From Candidatus Kuenenia stuttgartensis (GTDB lineage: Bacteria > Planctomycetota > Planctomycetia > Pirellulales > UBA1268), in the NCBI GenBank assembly GCA_945897435.1, contig CAMDFJ010000017.1:1-32860 (forward strand): DNA of 32,860 bases. Reading direction: 5' to 3'. The position numbers and the translations under genes were made by a program. Of this stretch, positions 26,128 to 32,860 are shown one piece after another (the first letter of the stretch is position 1; each line of letters begins with the position of its first letter). Under the pieces are notes generated by a model. That model saw only the letters and a program-made list of their open reading frames with translations. It had not been told where the DNA came from and ran no database searches.

Positions 26128-26375
26128 GACTCGCTGCTCCCTGCTGATGGCCTGCCGAAAGGTGAAACTGGAGGCGAAGGACGGAGTCGTTCGATATTCT
26201 TGAACTGGCTCCTCGCCCGAGGTCGTCAACCTAGGCGGGGGGATTGACCGACACAAGGTTCCCCGGAAAACGAACCGAAATCTCATAATTTCCTCTGTTT
26301 TCCTGGACCTACAACCGGCCTGATGCGTAGAGTTTGCTCCGGAACTCGGTGGGCCGGGGGATGCGGAGGAGGAGC
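26128..26375. other. divergent intergenic region between pit and LRAT gene
   Basis: The 248 bp must hold the pit promoter on the minus strand. A TTGACG (minus, near 26229) has only a weak downstream -10 match. An AT-rich block (26270-26300) lies nearer the LRAT gene. No gene is seen. Confidence 0.35.
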
Positions 26376-27140
26376 ATGGCACGCGGCGATCGGTTGCAGG
26401 TGGAGCACCACATCCTCGGCTCGACCGTGATGTACATGCACCACGCCATCGACCTCGGCGACGGCACGGTCGTCCACGCCAAGCCGCACGATTTCCGCAG
26501 CCCATTCGCCGGCGGAAAGGTCGAACGGACGACTTTCACCGAGTTTGCCCGGGGTCGGGAGGTGCGACTGGTCGTCGATCCACCGGCCCGTTTCGAAAGG
26601 GACGAGATCGCCTCCCGGGCCCTGTCGCGGGTCGGCCGTGAAGGCTATTGCCCGATCGTCGACAACTGCGAGCACTTCACGACCTGGTGCGCGACAGGTG
26701 ATCGCTCCAGCCGGCAGATCGAGATCCTGACGGCGCGGGTCGCGGCAGTTGCTGCCCGAGGAGCGGCTGCGGCTTCGGCCCGGGCAGCGGCGGGTTCGGT
26801 CTCCCGGATGGCCATGCGGTCGGCCGTCGGCGGAACCGTGCGACTGGGAATGCGGGCCATGGTTCCGACGGCGATCGTGGCCGAGGCGGCCGCCTTCGCG
26901 GTCGAGTGGCGGGCCCATCAGGCGGGCCAACCCGCCGAGCAATGCCGCCGCAGCGGCGAGCGGGCGGGACTGGCGACGAGCATCGCCGTGCTCGCGGCAG
27001 CCGGGGCCGCAGCGGGGCCTCCCGGCATCGTCGTCGGCGGGTTCGCCGGCGCCGTCGCCTGGGTCAGCGGTTCCGCCGCGGCCTCGATCGCCGCCCGTAT
27101 CAGCCGGCGGATCGGGCCGCTCACGAGCCGTAGTCGGTGA
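26376..27140 (+). CDS. LRAT-domain (NlpC/P60-superfamily) protein with hydrophobic C-terminal region
   Basis: ATG 26376 (GGAGGAG just upstream) puts the domain at the very N-terminus of a 254-aa protein; track start TTG 26334 is less likely. The LRAT/H-Rev107 pattern is [33 protein letters not shown] followed by NCEHFTTW, giving His 23, His 34 and Cys 98 as the expected catalytic set. Eukaryotic members transfer or hydrolyse acyl groups on phospholipids or retinol. Residues about 120-254 are Ala/Gly-rich with hydrophobic stretches ([31 protein letters not shown]) and likely insert in the membrane. The 3' end overlaps the convergent ATPase gene by 20 bp. Confidence 0.75.
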   Translation: MARGDRLQVEHHILGSTVMYMHHAIDLGDGTVVHAKPHDFRSPFAGGKVERTTFTEFARGREVRLVVDPPARFERDEIASRALSRVGREGYCPIVDNCEHFTTWCATGDRSSRQIEILTARVAAVAARGAAAASARAAAGSVSRMAMRSAVGGTVRLGMRAMVPTAIVAEAAAFAVEWRAHQAGQPAEQCRRSGERAGLATSIAVLAAAGAAAGPPGIVVGGFAGAVAWVSGSAAASIAARISRRIGPLTSRSR

Positions 27141-29073
27141 GTTCGCCCGGATTCCAGGCCACCCTCAGGGCATTGAGCACGGCAGCGACGTCGATCGCCT
27201 CCTGCAGGAGTGCCCCCATGGGCGGTGACAGGAAGCCGGCGGCCGCGAAGCCCATCCCGACCAGGCTCGCGGCCATGCCGCCGACCGCACTCTGCAGGGC
27301 CACGGTCCGCATCCGCCTGCCGATGTGAAAGAGTTCGTCGACCCGCGACAGGTCGCAGTCCATCACCACGGCACCAGCCGCCTCGCTGGTCACGTCGCTG
27401 GCCGCCCCCATCGCGATTCCGACCGTGGCCGCGGCCAGTGCCGGAGCGTCGTTGATGCCGTCCCCAACGAACATGGTCGGGGCCTCGGCCGTCGCCTGCT
27501 CGACGAGTCGGAGTTTGCCCTCCGGCTGGATGCCGGCATGGACCTCCTCGATGCCGACGATGTCGGCGAGCCATCTGACCTCGCTCTCCCGGTCGCCCGA
27601 GACGAGCATCACCCGCGTGAGTCCGTGGGCCGGCGAGAGATGCCGCACGAACGAGCGGCCGTCGGCCCGCGGTGCGTCGCGGAAGCGGAGCAGGGCCTCC
27701 GTCTTTCCGTCCACTGTCAGGATGCACTCCAGACCGCCCTCGACGGCCGGCAGACGATCGACTCCGACGGGGTCGACGCTTCGCAGTTTCTGCCGGCTCG
27801 TGATCACGATCTCATACCCGCTCGGCCCCCCATCCGGATGCTTCACCCGTCCGGTCAGCCCCTGGCCCGGTCTCTCCGCCAACGCCTCGACCTCGAGCAG
27901 GCGGATCGATCTTTCGGCTGCGGCCTTCACGACAGCCGCGGCCAGTGGATGCTTCGAATACTCCTCGAGGCTCCCCGCGAAGGTGAGGATCTCGGCCTCC
28001 GAAAGGCTGCCGAGCGGCACGATGTCGATCAGCGTCGGCTCGCCATAGGTCAGGGTGCCGGTCTTGTCGAAGATCGCGGTCCGGCAGGTGTCGAGCCGCT
28101 CGAGGATCGCCGGGTCGCGGATCACGATGCCCCGCTTCGCGGCCAGCGAGACCGCCCCGATGATCGCCACCGGGATCGCGATCAAAAGCGGGCAGGGTGT
28201 GGCGACGACGAGCACCGCCAGAAACCGTGTCGCCTCGCCGCTGAACCACCAGGCAGCGGCGGCGATCGCCACGGCCAGCGGCGTGTAGAAGGCGCCGAGC
28301 ATGTCGGCGAGCCTGCGCATGCGTGGCCGCCGCTCCTCGCTGGCCCGCATCACCTCCATGATCTTCGCATAGCGGCTGTCTGCAGCAACTCGCTCAGTGC
28401 GGATCTCGAGCGCGGCCTGTCCATTGATCGAGCCCGAGAGCACGGCTGATCCGGGTGCCTTGGACATCGTGTAGGGCTCGCCGGTCAGATAGCTCTCGTC
28501 CATCGCCCCCCGGCCGGCGACGACGGTTCCATCAACCGGGCAGATCTCATGGGGAAGAACAACCACCAGATCGCCCAGAGCGATCTCGGTAAGCGCGACA
28601 TCCGCGAGCCCCGACTCCGACTTCCGATGCGCAACCAGGGGCATGCGGCGGGCCAGCGCGTTGAGCACGTCACCGGCTCGGCTCACGGCTCGCGATTCGA
28701 GCGCCTCGCCCCCGGAAAGCATCAACACGACGAGGACGCCGGCCAGATACTCGCCAAGCAGAATGCTCGTGATGATCGAAATCCCGGCCAGCAGATCGGA
28801 CCCGAACGTGCCGGCCAGCAGTTTGCTCACGAGACCCCAGACAAGCGGCAGGCCGCCGAGCACAAGCATCATGACGAGCGGCAGGTCTGCGATCCTGAGG
28901 CTGCGGCCGGCAAAAAACCTGCCCGGATCGAGCGGTCCCAGTGGTGCAGCGGCCGCCCCGACACCCATCCAGACGAGCAGGGCCCAGACGGCCAGAGCGA
29001 TCAGCGCCCCCGCGGCAATGAGTTCATTGTGCGGAAGACCACTGCCGTGCGGACGAACTGCGGGATCAGACAT
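27121..29073 (-). CDS. heavy-metal P1B-type ATPase, TPC subtype
   Basis: The 650-aa membrane pump has the P-type signatures: [10 protein letters not shown] (actuator TGE loop), TPCP at 292-295 in the metal-site helix, DKTGTLT with phosphorylated Asp 336, SKHPLAAAV (HP motif) and [10 protein letters not shown] in the hinge. TPC replaces the CPC of copper/zinc pumps, so the cargo is probably different; TPC-type pumps have been associated with Ni or Fe, but this is not decided here. There is no N-terminal metal-binding domain; the protein begins close to the first helix. It ends without a hemerythrin-like extension. It overlaps the LRAT gene by 20 bp tail to tail. The hairpin array lies upstream of its start. 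Confidence 0.9.
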   Translation of the reverse strand: MSDPAVRPHGSGLPHNELIAAGALIALAVWALLVWMGVGAAAAPLGPLDPGRFFAGRSLRIADLPLVMMLVLGGLPLVWGLVSKLLAGTFGSDLLAGISIITSILLGEYLAGVLVVLMLSGGEALESRAVSRAGDVLNALARRMPLVAHRKSESGLADVALTEIALGDLVVVLPHEICPVDGTVVAGRGAMDESYLTGEPYTMSKAPGSAVLSGSINGQAALEIRTERVAADSRYAKIMEVMRASEERRPRMRRLADMLGAFYTPLAVAIAAAAWWFSGEATRFLAVLVVATPCPLLIAIPVAIIGAVSLAAKRGIVIRDPAILERLDTCRTAIFDKTGTLTYGEPTLIDIVPLGSLSEAEILTFAGSLEEYSKHPLAAAVVKAAAERSIRLLEVEALAERPGQGLTGRVKHPDGGPSGYEIVITSRQKLRSVDPVGVDRLPAVEGGLECILTVDGKTEALLRFRDAPRADGRSFVRHLSPAHGLTRVMLVSGDRESEVRWLADIVGIEEVHAGIQPEGKLRLVEQATAEAPTMFVGDGINDAPALAAATVGIAMGAASDVTSEAAGAVVMDCDLSRVDELFHIGRRMRTVALQSAVGGMAASLVGMGFAAAGFLSPPMGALLQEAIDVAAVLNALRVAWNPGELTDYGS

Positions 29074-29142
29074 GCGGGCATCTTACAGCCCGCGTCGCCG
29101 TCAGAAAGCGGATCGCCAGGTCCGGAGCCACCTCTGCCCGAT

Positions 29143-29341
29143 GTGGGACAGGCTTCAGCCTGTCATGCAAAGAACCACCACCGCGCTAGGCCCGGAGGGC
29201 CGGGTAAGTGCCAGCCGGCGGAGCCGGCCAAGCAAACAACGGCAGGATGCCGTGTGTTTGCGTGAAGCAGCCGGCCGGGTAAGAACCAGCCGGCGGAGCC
29301 GGCCAAGCAAACAACGGCAGGATGCCGAGATTTTCCGTGAA
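29143..29341. repeat. composite hairpin array, left copy
   Basis: Six short hairpins are packed in 199 bp. In order they are GACAGGCT-TC-AGCCTGTC (29147-29164), GGCCC-GGA-GGGCC (29189-29201), GCCGGC-GGA-GCCGGC (29214-29228), CGGCA-GGA-TGCCG (29240-29252), then the last two again at 29289-29303 and 29315-29327. The repeated pair defines a 75-bp tandem unit. The array fills the gap between the ATPase start and the miaE stop, ending 1 nt before that stop codon. It matches, in inverted orientation, the array at 32643-32857. Confidence 0.85.
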
Positions 29342-29342
29342 G

Positions 29343-29918
29343 TCAGCTGTGCATCCTTGGAACCTCATCCCCCCGGGCGATGATCGCGGCCTCTGCGGCG
29401 GCCAGCCCGTGGAGCCGTTCGCGGACGACCTCTTCCGCGGCAAAGTCGCAGGCGAGCCGGACATAGGTGCTGTGATGCCTGGCCTCGGACTCGAACAGGC
29501 TGCGGTAAAACTCCCGCAGGTCCGTGTCGGCGACGTGGTCGGCGAGCAGTGAAAACCGTTCGCAGCTTCGAGCCTCGATCAGACCGGCCACGAGCAGGCG
29601 GTCGATCGCCCGGGCGGGCTCTTCCCGACGGATCAGTTCGTGCAGCCGCTGCCCGTAGCTGCTCGGAGAGAGCTTGCGAAACGGAATTCCACGGCGCTCC
29701 AGCAGGTCGAGCACCTGCTGGAAGTGTTCGAGTTCCTCGTTGACGATCTCCGTCATCGCCCGGGCAAGGGGCACGTGATCGACGTAGGAAAAAAGCAGGT
29801 TCATCGCCACCCCAGCCGCCTTCTTTTCGCAATGGGCGTGATCGATGAGCACGTCGTCAAGACCGCGATCGACCTGGTCGAGCCAGCGGGTGTCGGAGAC
29901 AGATTGCAGGCTGAGCAT
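29343..29918 (-). CDS. miaE: tRNA-(ms2io6A)-hydroxylase MiaE
   Basis: The 191-aa protein is a ferritin-like diiron monooxygenase. The iron ligands are visible in LIDHAHCEKKAAG, VNEELEHFQQV, LIEARSCERF and ESEARHHSTYV, the paired E/ExxH helices. It hydroxylates the isopentenyl side chain of 2-methylthio-N6-isopentenyladenosine at tRNA position 37 and so depends on MiaA and MiaB made elsewhere. Length is close to the family norm of about 190-270. The start has no clear ribosome site. A -10-like TATGAT lies upstream on the minus strand (near 29955-29960). The stop codon abuts the left hairpin array. Confidence 0.9.
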   Translation of the reverse strand: MLSLQSVSDTRWLDQVDRGLDDVLIDHAHCEKKAAGVAMNLLFSYVDHVPLARAMTEIVNEELEHFQQVLDLLERRGIPFRKLSPSSYGQRLHELIRREEPARAIDRLLVAGLIEARSCERFSLLADHVADTDLREFYRSLFESEARHHSTYVRLACDFAAEEVVRERLHGLAAAEAAIIARGDEVPRMHS

Positions 29919-30023
29919 GGTCGATGGGGTGGTGGATGGGAGGCGGCGCGTGCATCATACAGACCGGATCGACCACTGGTGCCGCCCTCGGCGGATCTGG
30001 AGTCCGGCTCAGGCCGGCATGCG

Positions 30024-30431
30024 ATGATCGCGATTGACAGGCCCGACGACGCCGAGCCGCGAAGGAAACCGGAGAGGAACGTCCTCGGTGGACCGCTCGC
30101 CCCCTGCTCCAGTGATCCACTCACCGGGTTCTTTCGGGACGGCTGCTGCCGCACGGGAGTTGGCGACATCGGGGTGCACACGGTCTGCGCCGTCATGACG
30201 AAGGACTTTCTCGCCTTTACTGTCGCCGCCGGAAACGACCTGGTGACGCCACGGCCGGAGTGGGATTTCCCGGGCCTCGTCGAGGGGGACCGCTGGTGCC
30301 TCTGTGCCGCCCGCTGGCTTGAGGCGGCTCGGGCGGAACGGGCGCCGCCGGTGGTGCTCGAGGCCACGCACGAAAAGTCGCTCGATGTCATCCCCTTTGA
30401 ACTGCTGAAGAAGCACGCCGCCGCGACATGA
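30024..30431 (+). CDS. DUF2237 family protein
   Basis: The track ORF begins at 29640, antisense to miaE; ATG 30024 gives 135 aa and fits the family's size of about 120. The conserved core is NVLGGPLAPCSSDPLTGFFRDGCC, then GVHTVCAVMT, GDRWCLCAARWLEA and PPVVLEATHEKSL. The repeated Cys residues (CC, VC, WCLC) could bind a metal or act in redox chemistry, but no function is established to my knowledge. It has no signal peptide. The stop overlaps the TauE-like gene start by 4 nt (ATGA), so the two are translationally linked. Confidence 0.88.
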   Translation: MIAIDRPDDAEPRRKPERNVLGGPLAPCSSDPLTGFFRDGCCRTGVGDIGVHTVCAVMTKDFLAFTVAAGNDLVTPRPEWDFPGLVEGDRWCLCAARWLEAARAERAPPVVLEATHEKSLDVIPFELLKKHAAAT

Positions 30432-31255
30432 ACGCCGGCCTGTCCGTCGCGATCGGATTGGTCGCACTGCTCTACTCCTCGGTCGGCCACGCCGGGGCGA
30501 CCGGCTACATCGCGGTCATGACGCTGTTCGGCATTCCGCCGGAGGTGATCCGCCCGACGGCGCTCCTGCTGAACGTGCTCGTGGCCACGATCGCGACCGT
30601 CCAGTTCGTCCGCGCCGGACATTTTCGGGGCGGCCTGTTCTGGCCGCTGGCCGCCGCCAGCATTCCAGCTGCGGCGATCGGCGGTGGCCTCCAGCTTCCC
30701 ACCAGTGCATTCGAGGCCCTCGTCGGCCTCGTGCTCCTCGTCTCGGCAGTCAGGCTGTTTGGCGAATCCAAGAATGGCCGGAATGAGGCCAGACAGTCCG
30801 GTTCGGAGGCATCGACTGACCTCAGATCCTCCCGACTGACGGCCTCACTGGCCGTCCTCGGTGCTGCGATCGGCATGCTTTCAGGACTCACGGGGGTCGG
30901 CGGCGGCGTCTTTCTGACACCGATCCTGCTCTGGTTCGACACCGCGCCGGTCCGGCGGGTGGCGGCGATCTCCGCGCCCTTCATCCTCGTCAATTCGCTG
31001 GCGGGGCTGATCGGTGGGCTGATCGCGGGTCGGCAGCTGCCGCCGATCAGCCCGCCGGTGATCCTGGCGGCGATCCTCGGCGGACTCGTCGGCTCACAGC
31101 TGGGCGCTTTCCGTTTTCACAACGCGACGCTCCGGCGGCTGATCGCGGCGGTGCTCGTCTTCGCAGGCGTCAAGCTGCTCTGGAAACTGCTCCCGACAGC
31201 CTCTGTCGTTTCCCGAGCCGCACCGTCATCCGCGGTCGGCCATCGGCTACAGTGA
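30428..31255 (+). CDS. TauE/SafE family (TSUP) sulfite/organosulfonate exporter-like membrane protein
   Basis: This 275-aa inner-membrane protein has about eight hydrophobic helices in two homologous halves. Each half has the family's Gly-rich entry: SSVGHAGATGYIAVM in the first and GMLSGLTGVGGGVFLTPIL in the second. TSUP members move sulfite, sulfoacetate or other anions; the substrate cannot be told from sequence. It overlaps DUF2237 upstream (ATGA). A GTG overlapping its stop is a possible start for the AAA gene. The set may handle a sulfur compound, given the Cys-rich DUF2237 partner, but this is inference. Confidence 0.88.
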   Translation: MNAGLSVAIGLVALLYSSVGHAGATGYIAVMTLFGIPPEVIRPTALLLNVLVATIATVQFVRAGHFRGGLFWPLAAASIPAAAIGGGLQLPTSAFEALVGLVLLVSAVRLFGESKNGRNEARQSGSEASTDLRSSRLTASLAVLGAAIGMLSGLTGVGGGVFLTPILLWFDTAPVRRVAAISAPFILVNSLAGLIGGLIAGRQLPPISPPVILAAILGGLVGSQLGAFRFHNATLRRLIAAVLVFAGVKLLWKLLPTASVVSRAAPSSAVGHRLQ

Positions 31256-31272
31256 CAGTTCAAGGAACTCTC

Positions 31273-32613
31273 ATGAAAGACATTTCAAAGCAGGCCGACG
31301 ATCGACGCCCGGTTCGTGAGTCTGCCACCATCGACTCGATTCTTGGCGCCGCCAGCGAGGAGACGAGGGCCTCACTCCGGGTGCTCGGCGAACTGCTCGG
31401 CAATGAACCCTCCTCCGTCGTCCCGCCGACACAGTTCGCGGTCCGCCATCTGGGGATCGATGCCCTGCAGCTGGCCAGTACGAAGTTTTCGGGCCCCGGT
31501 ACTTCTCTTGCGATCCTCGGCAACCTGCTGCGGCTGGAGATGGAGCGGCATGCGGGCAGGGTGATGGTCGGCTCGCCGGGCGACGGCCTGCCGCCAACCT
31601 GGGCACAGATCGACATCGGTCCGGAGGAGAGGCTGACGGTTCCGGGCCGCCTGGTCGCGTTTTTCCCCGCCGGCACGCTCGCCGCCGAGCCGCTCTGCAT
31701 CTCGATCGACGACCGCCACTGGCAGCGGGAGTTCGCCATCCTTTCCTCAAACGCCGCCAAGCCGGTCGCGGAGCGGGTGCTCAAGACGCTGCAGTCGCGA
31801 CTGAAGTCGGAGGAGAACCCACTCCGCGGCCGGGTCCTCGAGGCCTGTGTCAATGACGGCTGCGTCCGGGTGAGCGTCAGCCCCGCGCTGCATGCCGAGA
31901 GATCCGGACTCGTCCTCCCCGAAGACCTCTGGCGGGAGGTTGACGTGTTCCTCGCCTCGGCCACCGGACGCCGCGAACTGCTCCGTTCGCTCGGTCTCGG
32001 CACCAACCGCGGCCTGCTCGTCGCCGGCCCGCCGGGTGTTGGCAAGACGCACCTCGTCCGCGTGATCGCCAGCGAATTGGCTGGCCGCTACACCACGATC
32101 CTCGCCGACGCCAACTCGATGCGGCACCATGTCGCCGACCTCTACGCCGAGAGCGACACCTTCGGACCCACGCTTGTCGTGCTCGACGACATCGACCTCG
32201 TGCTCGGCCATCGCGACGGCAGCGGCGACAACACGGGCCTGGCCGACTTCCTCGCCACGCTCGACGGCGTGCGACAGCGGGAGGACATTCTCACGATCGC
32301 CACCACGAACGATCCCAAATCTCTCGATCCGGCGGCTCAGCGATCGAGCCGTTTCGACATGGTGCTGACGCTGCCAAAGCCCGACGAAGCCTGCCGTGCC
32401 AGGATCCTCAGGCGCCACCTCGACCCCCTCGGACTGCCACTCGACATCCCCGCACTCGCCACAGTGCTCGATGGGGCCACAGGTGCCGACGTCAAGGAGG
32501 TGATCCGCCGTGCCGTCCTCGAATACGGCGATCAGTTCACGCAGTCCCAACTCGTCGAAATCGCCGAATCCGGCCGCTGGCAGGCCGCCCTCAACCGCCG
32601 CCGATACCTGTAA
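31273..32613 (+). CDS. AAA-family ATPase with unassigned N-terminal domain
   Basis: The protein has 446 aa from ATG 31273, where AAGGA lies 7 nt upstream; GTG 31252, overlapping the TauE stop, is the alternative. Residues 1 to about 225 have no family I recognise; they are mixed alpha/beta with no membrane helix. The AAA module has Walker A GPPGVGKT at 252-259, Walker B LVVLDDID near 300, sensor 1 IATTND and the arginine finger region QRSSRFD, then a C-terminal lid. It should form a ring that remodels a protein partner, possibly bound by the N-domain. The hairpin array follows about 30 nt after the stop. Confidence 0.88.
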   Translation: MKDISKQADDRRPVRESATIDSILGAASEETRASLRVLGELLGNEPSSVVPPTQFAVRHLGIDALQLASTKFSGPGTSLAILGNLLRLEMERHAGRVMVGSPGDGLPPTWAQIDIGPEERLTVPGRLVAFFPAGTLAAEPLCISIDDRHWQREFAILSSNAAKPVAERVLKTLQSRLKSEENPLRGRVLEACVNDGCVRVSVSPALHAERSGLVLPEDLWREVDVFLASATGRRELLRSLGLGTNRGLLVAGPPGVGKTHLVRVIASELAGRYTTILADANSMRHHVADLYAESDTFGPTLVVLDDIDLVLGHRDGSGDNTGLADFLATLDGVRQREDILTIATTNDPKSLDPAAQRSSRFDMVLTLPKPDEACRARILRRHLDPLGLPLDIPALATVLDGATGADVKEVIRRAVLEYGDQFTQSQLVEIAESGRWQAALNRRRYL

Positions 32614-32642
32614 CTGCAGCAGGCAAACACACGGCGGCTGGT

Positions 32643-32857
32643 TTCACGGAAAATCTCGGCATCCTGCCGAATTTTCCTTGGCGACCTCCGGTCGCTGGTT
32701 CAAACCCGGCCCTCCGGGCCTGGCGCGGGGTCGCGGGTCTCATCTCGGCATCCTGCCGAATTTTCCTTGGCGACCTCCGGTCGCTGGTTCAAACCCGGCC
32801 CTCCGGGCCTGGCGCGGGGTGGTTGTTCTTTGCATGACAGGCTGAAGCCTGTCCCAC
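32643..32857. repeat. composite hairpin array, right copy (inverted relative to the left one)
   Basis: On the plus strand the hairpins are CGGCA-TCC-TGCCG (32657-32669), GCGACC-TCC-GGTCGC (32681-32695) and GGCCC-TCC-GGGCC (32708-32720). All three repeat at 32746-32758, 32770-32784 and 32797-32809 (89-bp period). GACAGGCTGAAGCCTGTC (32836-32853) follows. The outermost 33 bp and innermost 27 bp match the left array exactly as reverse complement. The first hairpin has an outer stem GGAAAAT/ATTTTCC and could also end AAA gene transcription. The window ends 3 bp after the array. Confidence 0.85.
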
Positions 32858-32860
32858 TTC

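Noticed and set aside
23507-26247. Plus-strand frames of 366 and 503 aa
   Set aside because: These are shadows of the 479-aa unknown gene and the pit gene, whose reading frames show family motifs.
29119-29140. A further GGA hairpin just left of the left array (AGGT..ACCT)
   Set aside because: Only 4 bp pair around an 8-nt loop, and it is not shared with the right array.
29143-29341. CRISPR array
   Set aside because: The repeated unit (75 bp, two copies) has no unique spacers between short repeats, the other array has 89-bp units, and no cas genes are present.
32690-32725. tRNA T-arm-like GGTTCAAACC in the right array
   Set aside because: There is no acceptor, D or anticodon arm in the flanks, and the sequence recurs as part of the tandem repeat, so it is not a tRNA gene.

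Overview
The window is about 33 kb of GC-rich, gene-dense bacterial DNA. The gene set points to the Planctomycetota, probably a Pirellulales-like lineage. The markers are a PEP-CTERM anchored secreted protein, an ECF sigma factor next to a membrane-anchored Ser/Thr kinase, an ABC-2 permease fused to a CPBP protease, a type III glutamine synthetase, and short secreted or basic orphan proteins. This assignment is inference from gene content; no rRNA or tRNA gene was seen.

Layout. 1-5.4 kb, all plus: the 3' end of a membrane permease, then frr, a NatA-like ABC ATPase, an ABC-2/CPBP fusion and an ionotropic-glutamate-receptor-like channel. The last four sit 1 nt apart or overlap by 4 nt. 5.5-10.1 kb: ppdK behind a good sigma70-type promoter, then an SLC13/DASS transporter; a large inverted repeat lies between them. 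10.1-13.0 kb: a Cys-rich secreted protein (minus), a LarA-like protein lacking the expected histidines (plus), and a PEP-CTERM protein (minus) ending at a terminator. 13.0-14.6 kb: a low-coding stretch with a 60-aa basic protein, a degenerate receiver-domain protein and two families of repeated dyads. 14.6-18.4 kb, minus: glnN-rsmG-signal-peptidase-like, each overlapping the next. 18.6-23.1 kb: S41 protease (minus), divergent from an ECF sigma factor and kinase (plus). 23.1-26.1 kb, minus: a PiT phosphate transporter followed 5 nt later by a conserved 479-aa protein of unknown function. 26.4-29.1 kb: an LRAT-domain protein (plus) converging on a TPC-type P1B ATPase (minus) with a 20-bp overlap. 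29.1-32.86 kb: miaE (minus) and a DUF2237-TauE-AAA operon (plus), bounded on both sides by arrays of short hairpins in inverted orientation.

Most notable: (1) the two hairpin arrays, built from shared modules with GGA/TCC triloops and fully compensated stem substitutions; (2) three copies of the dyad CTCAC-N7-GTGAG within 120 bp upstream of the degenerate receiver gene; (3) a bacterial iGluR-like channel whose pore lacks TVGYG and instead resembles the eukaryotic Q-G-C-D type; (4) a compact LRAT-domain protein with all three expected catalytic residues. Family calls come from reading motifs only; no database search was run.
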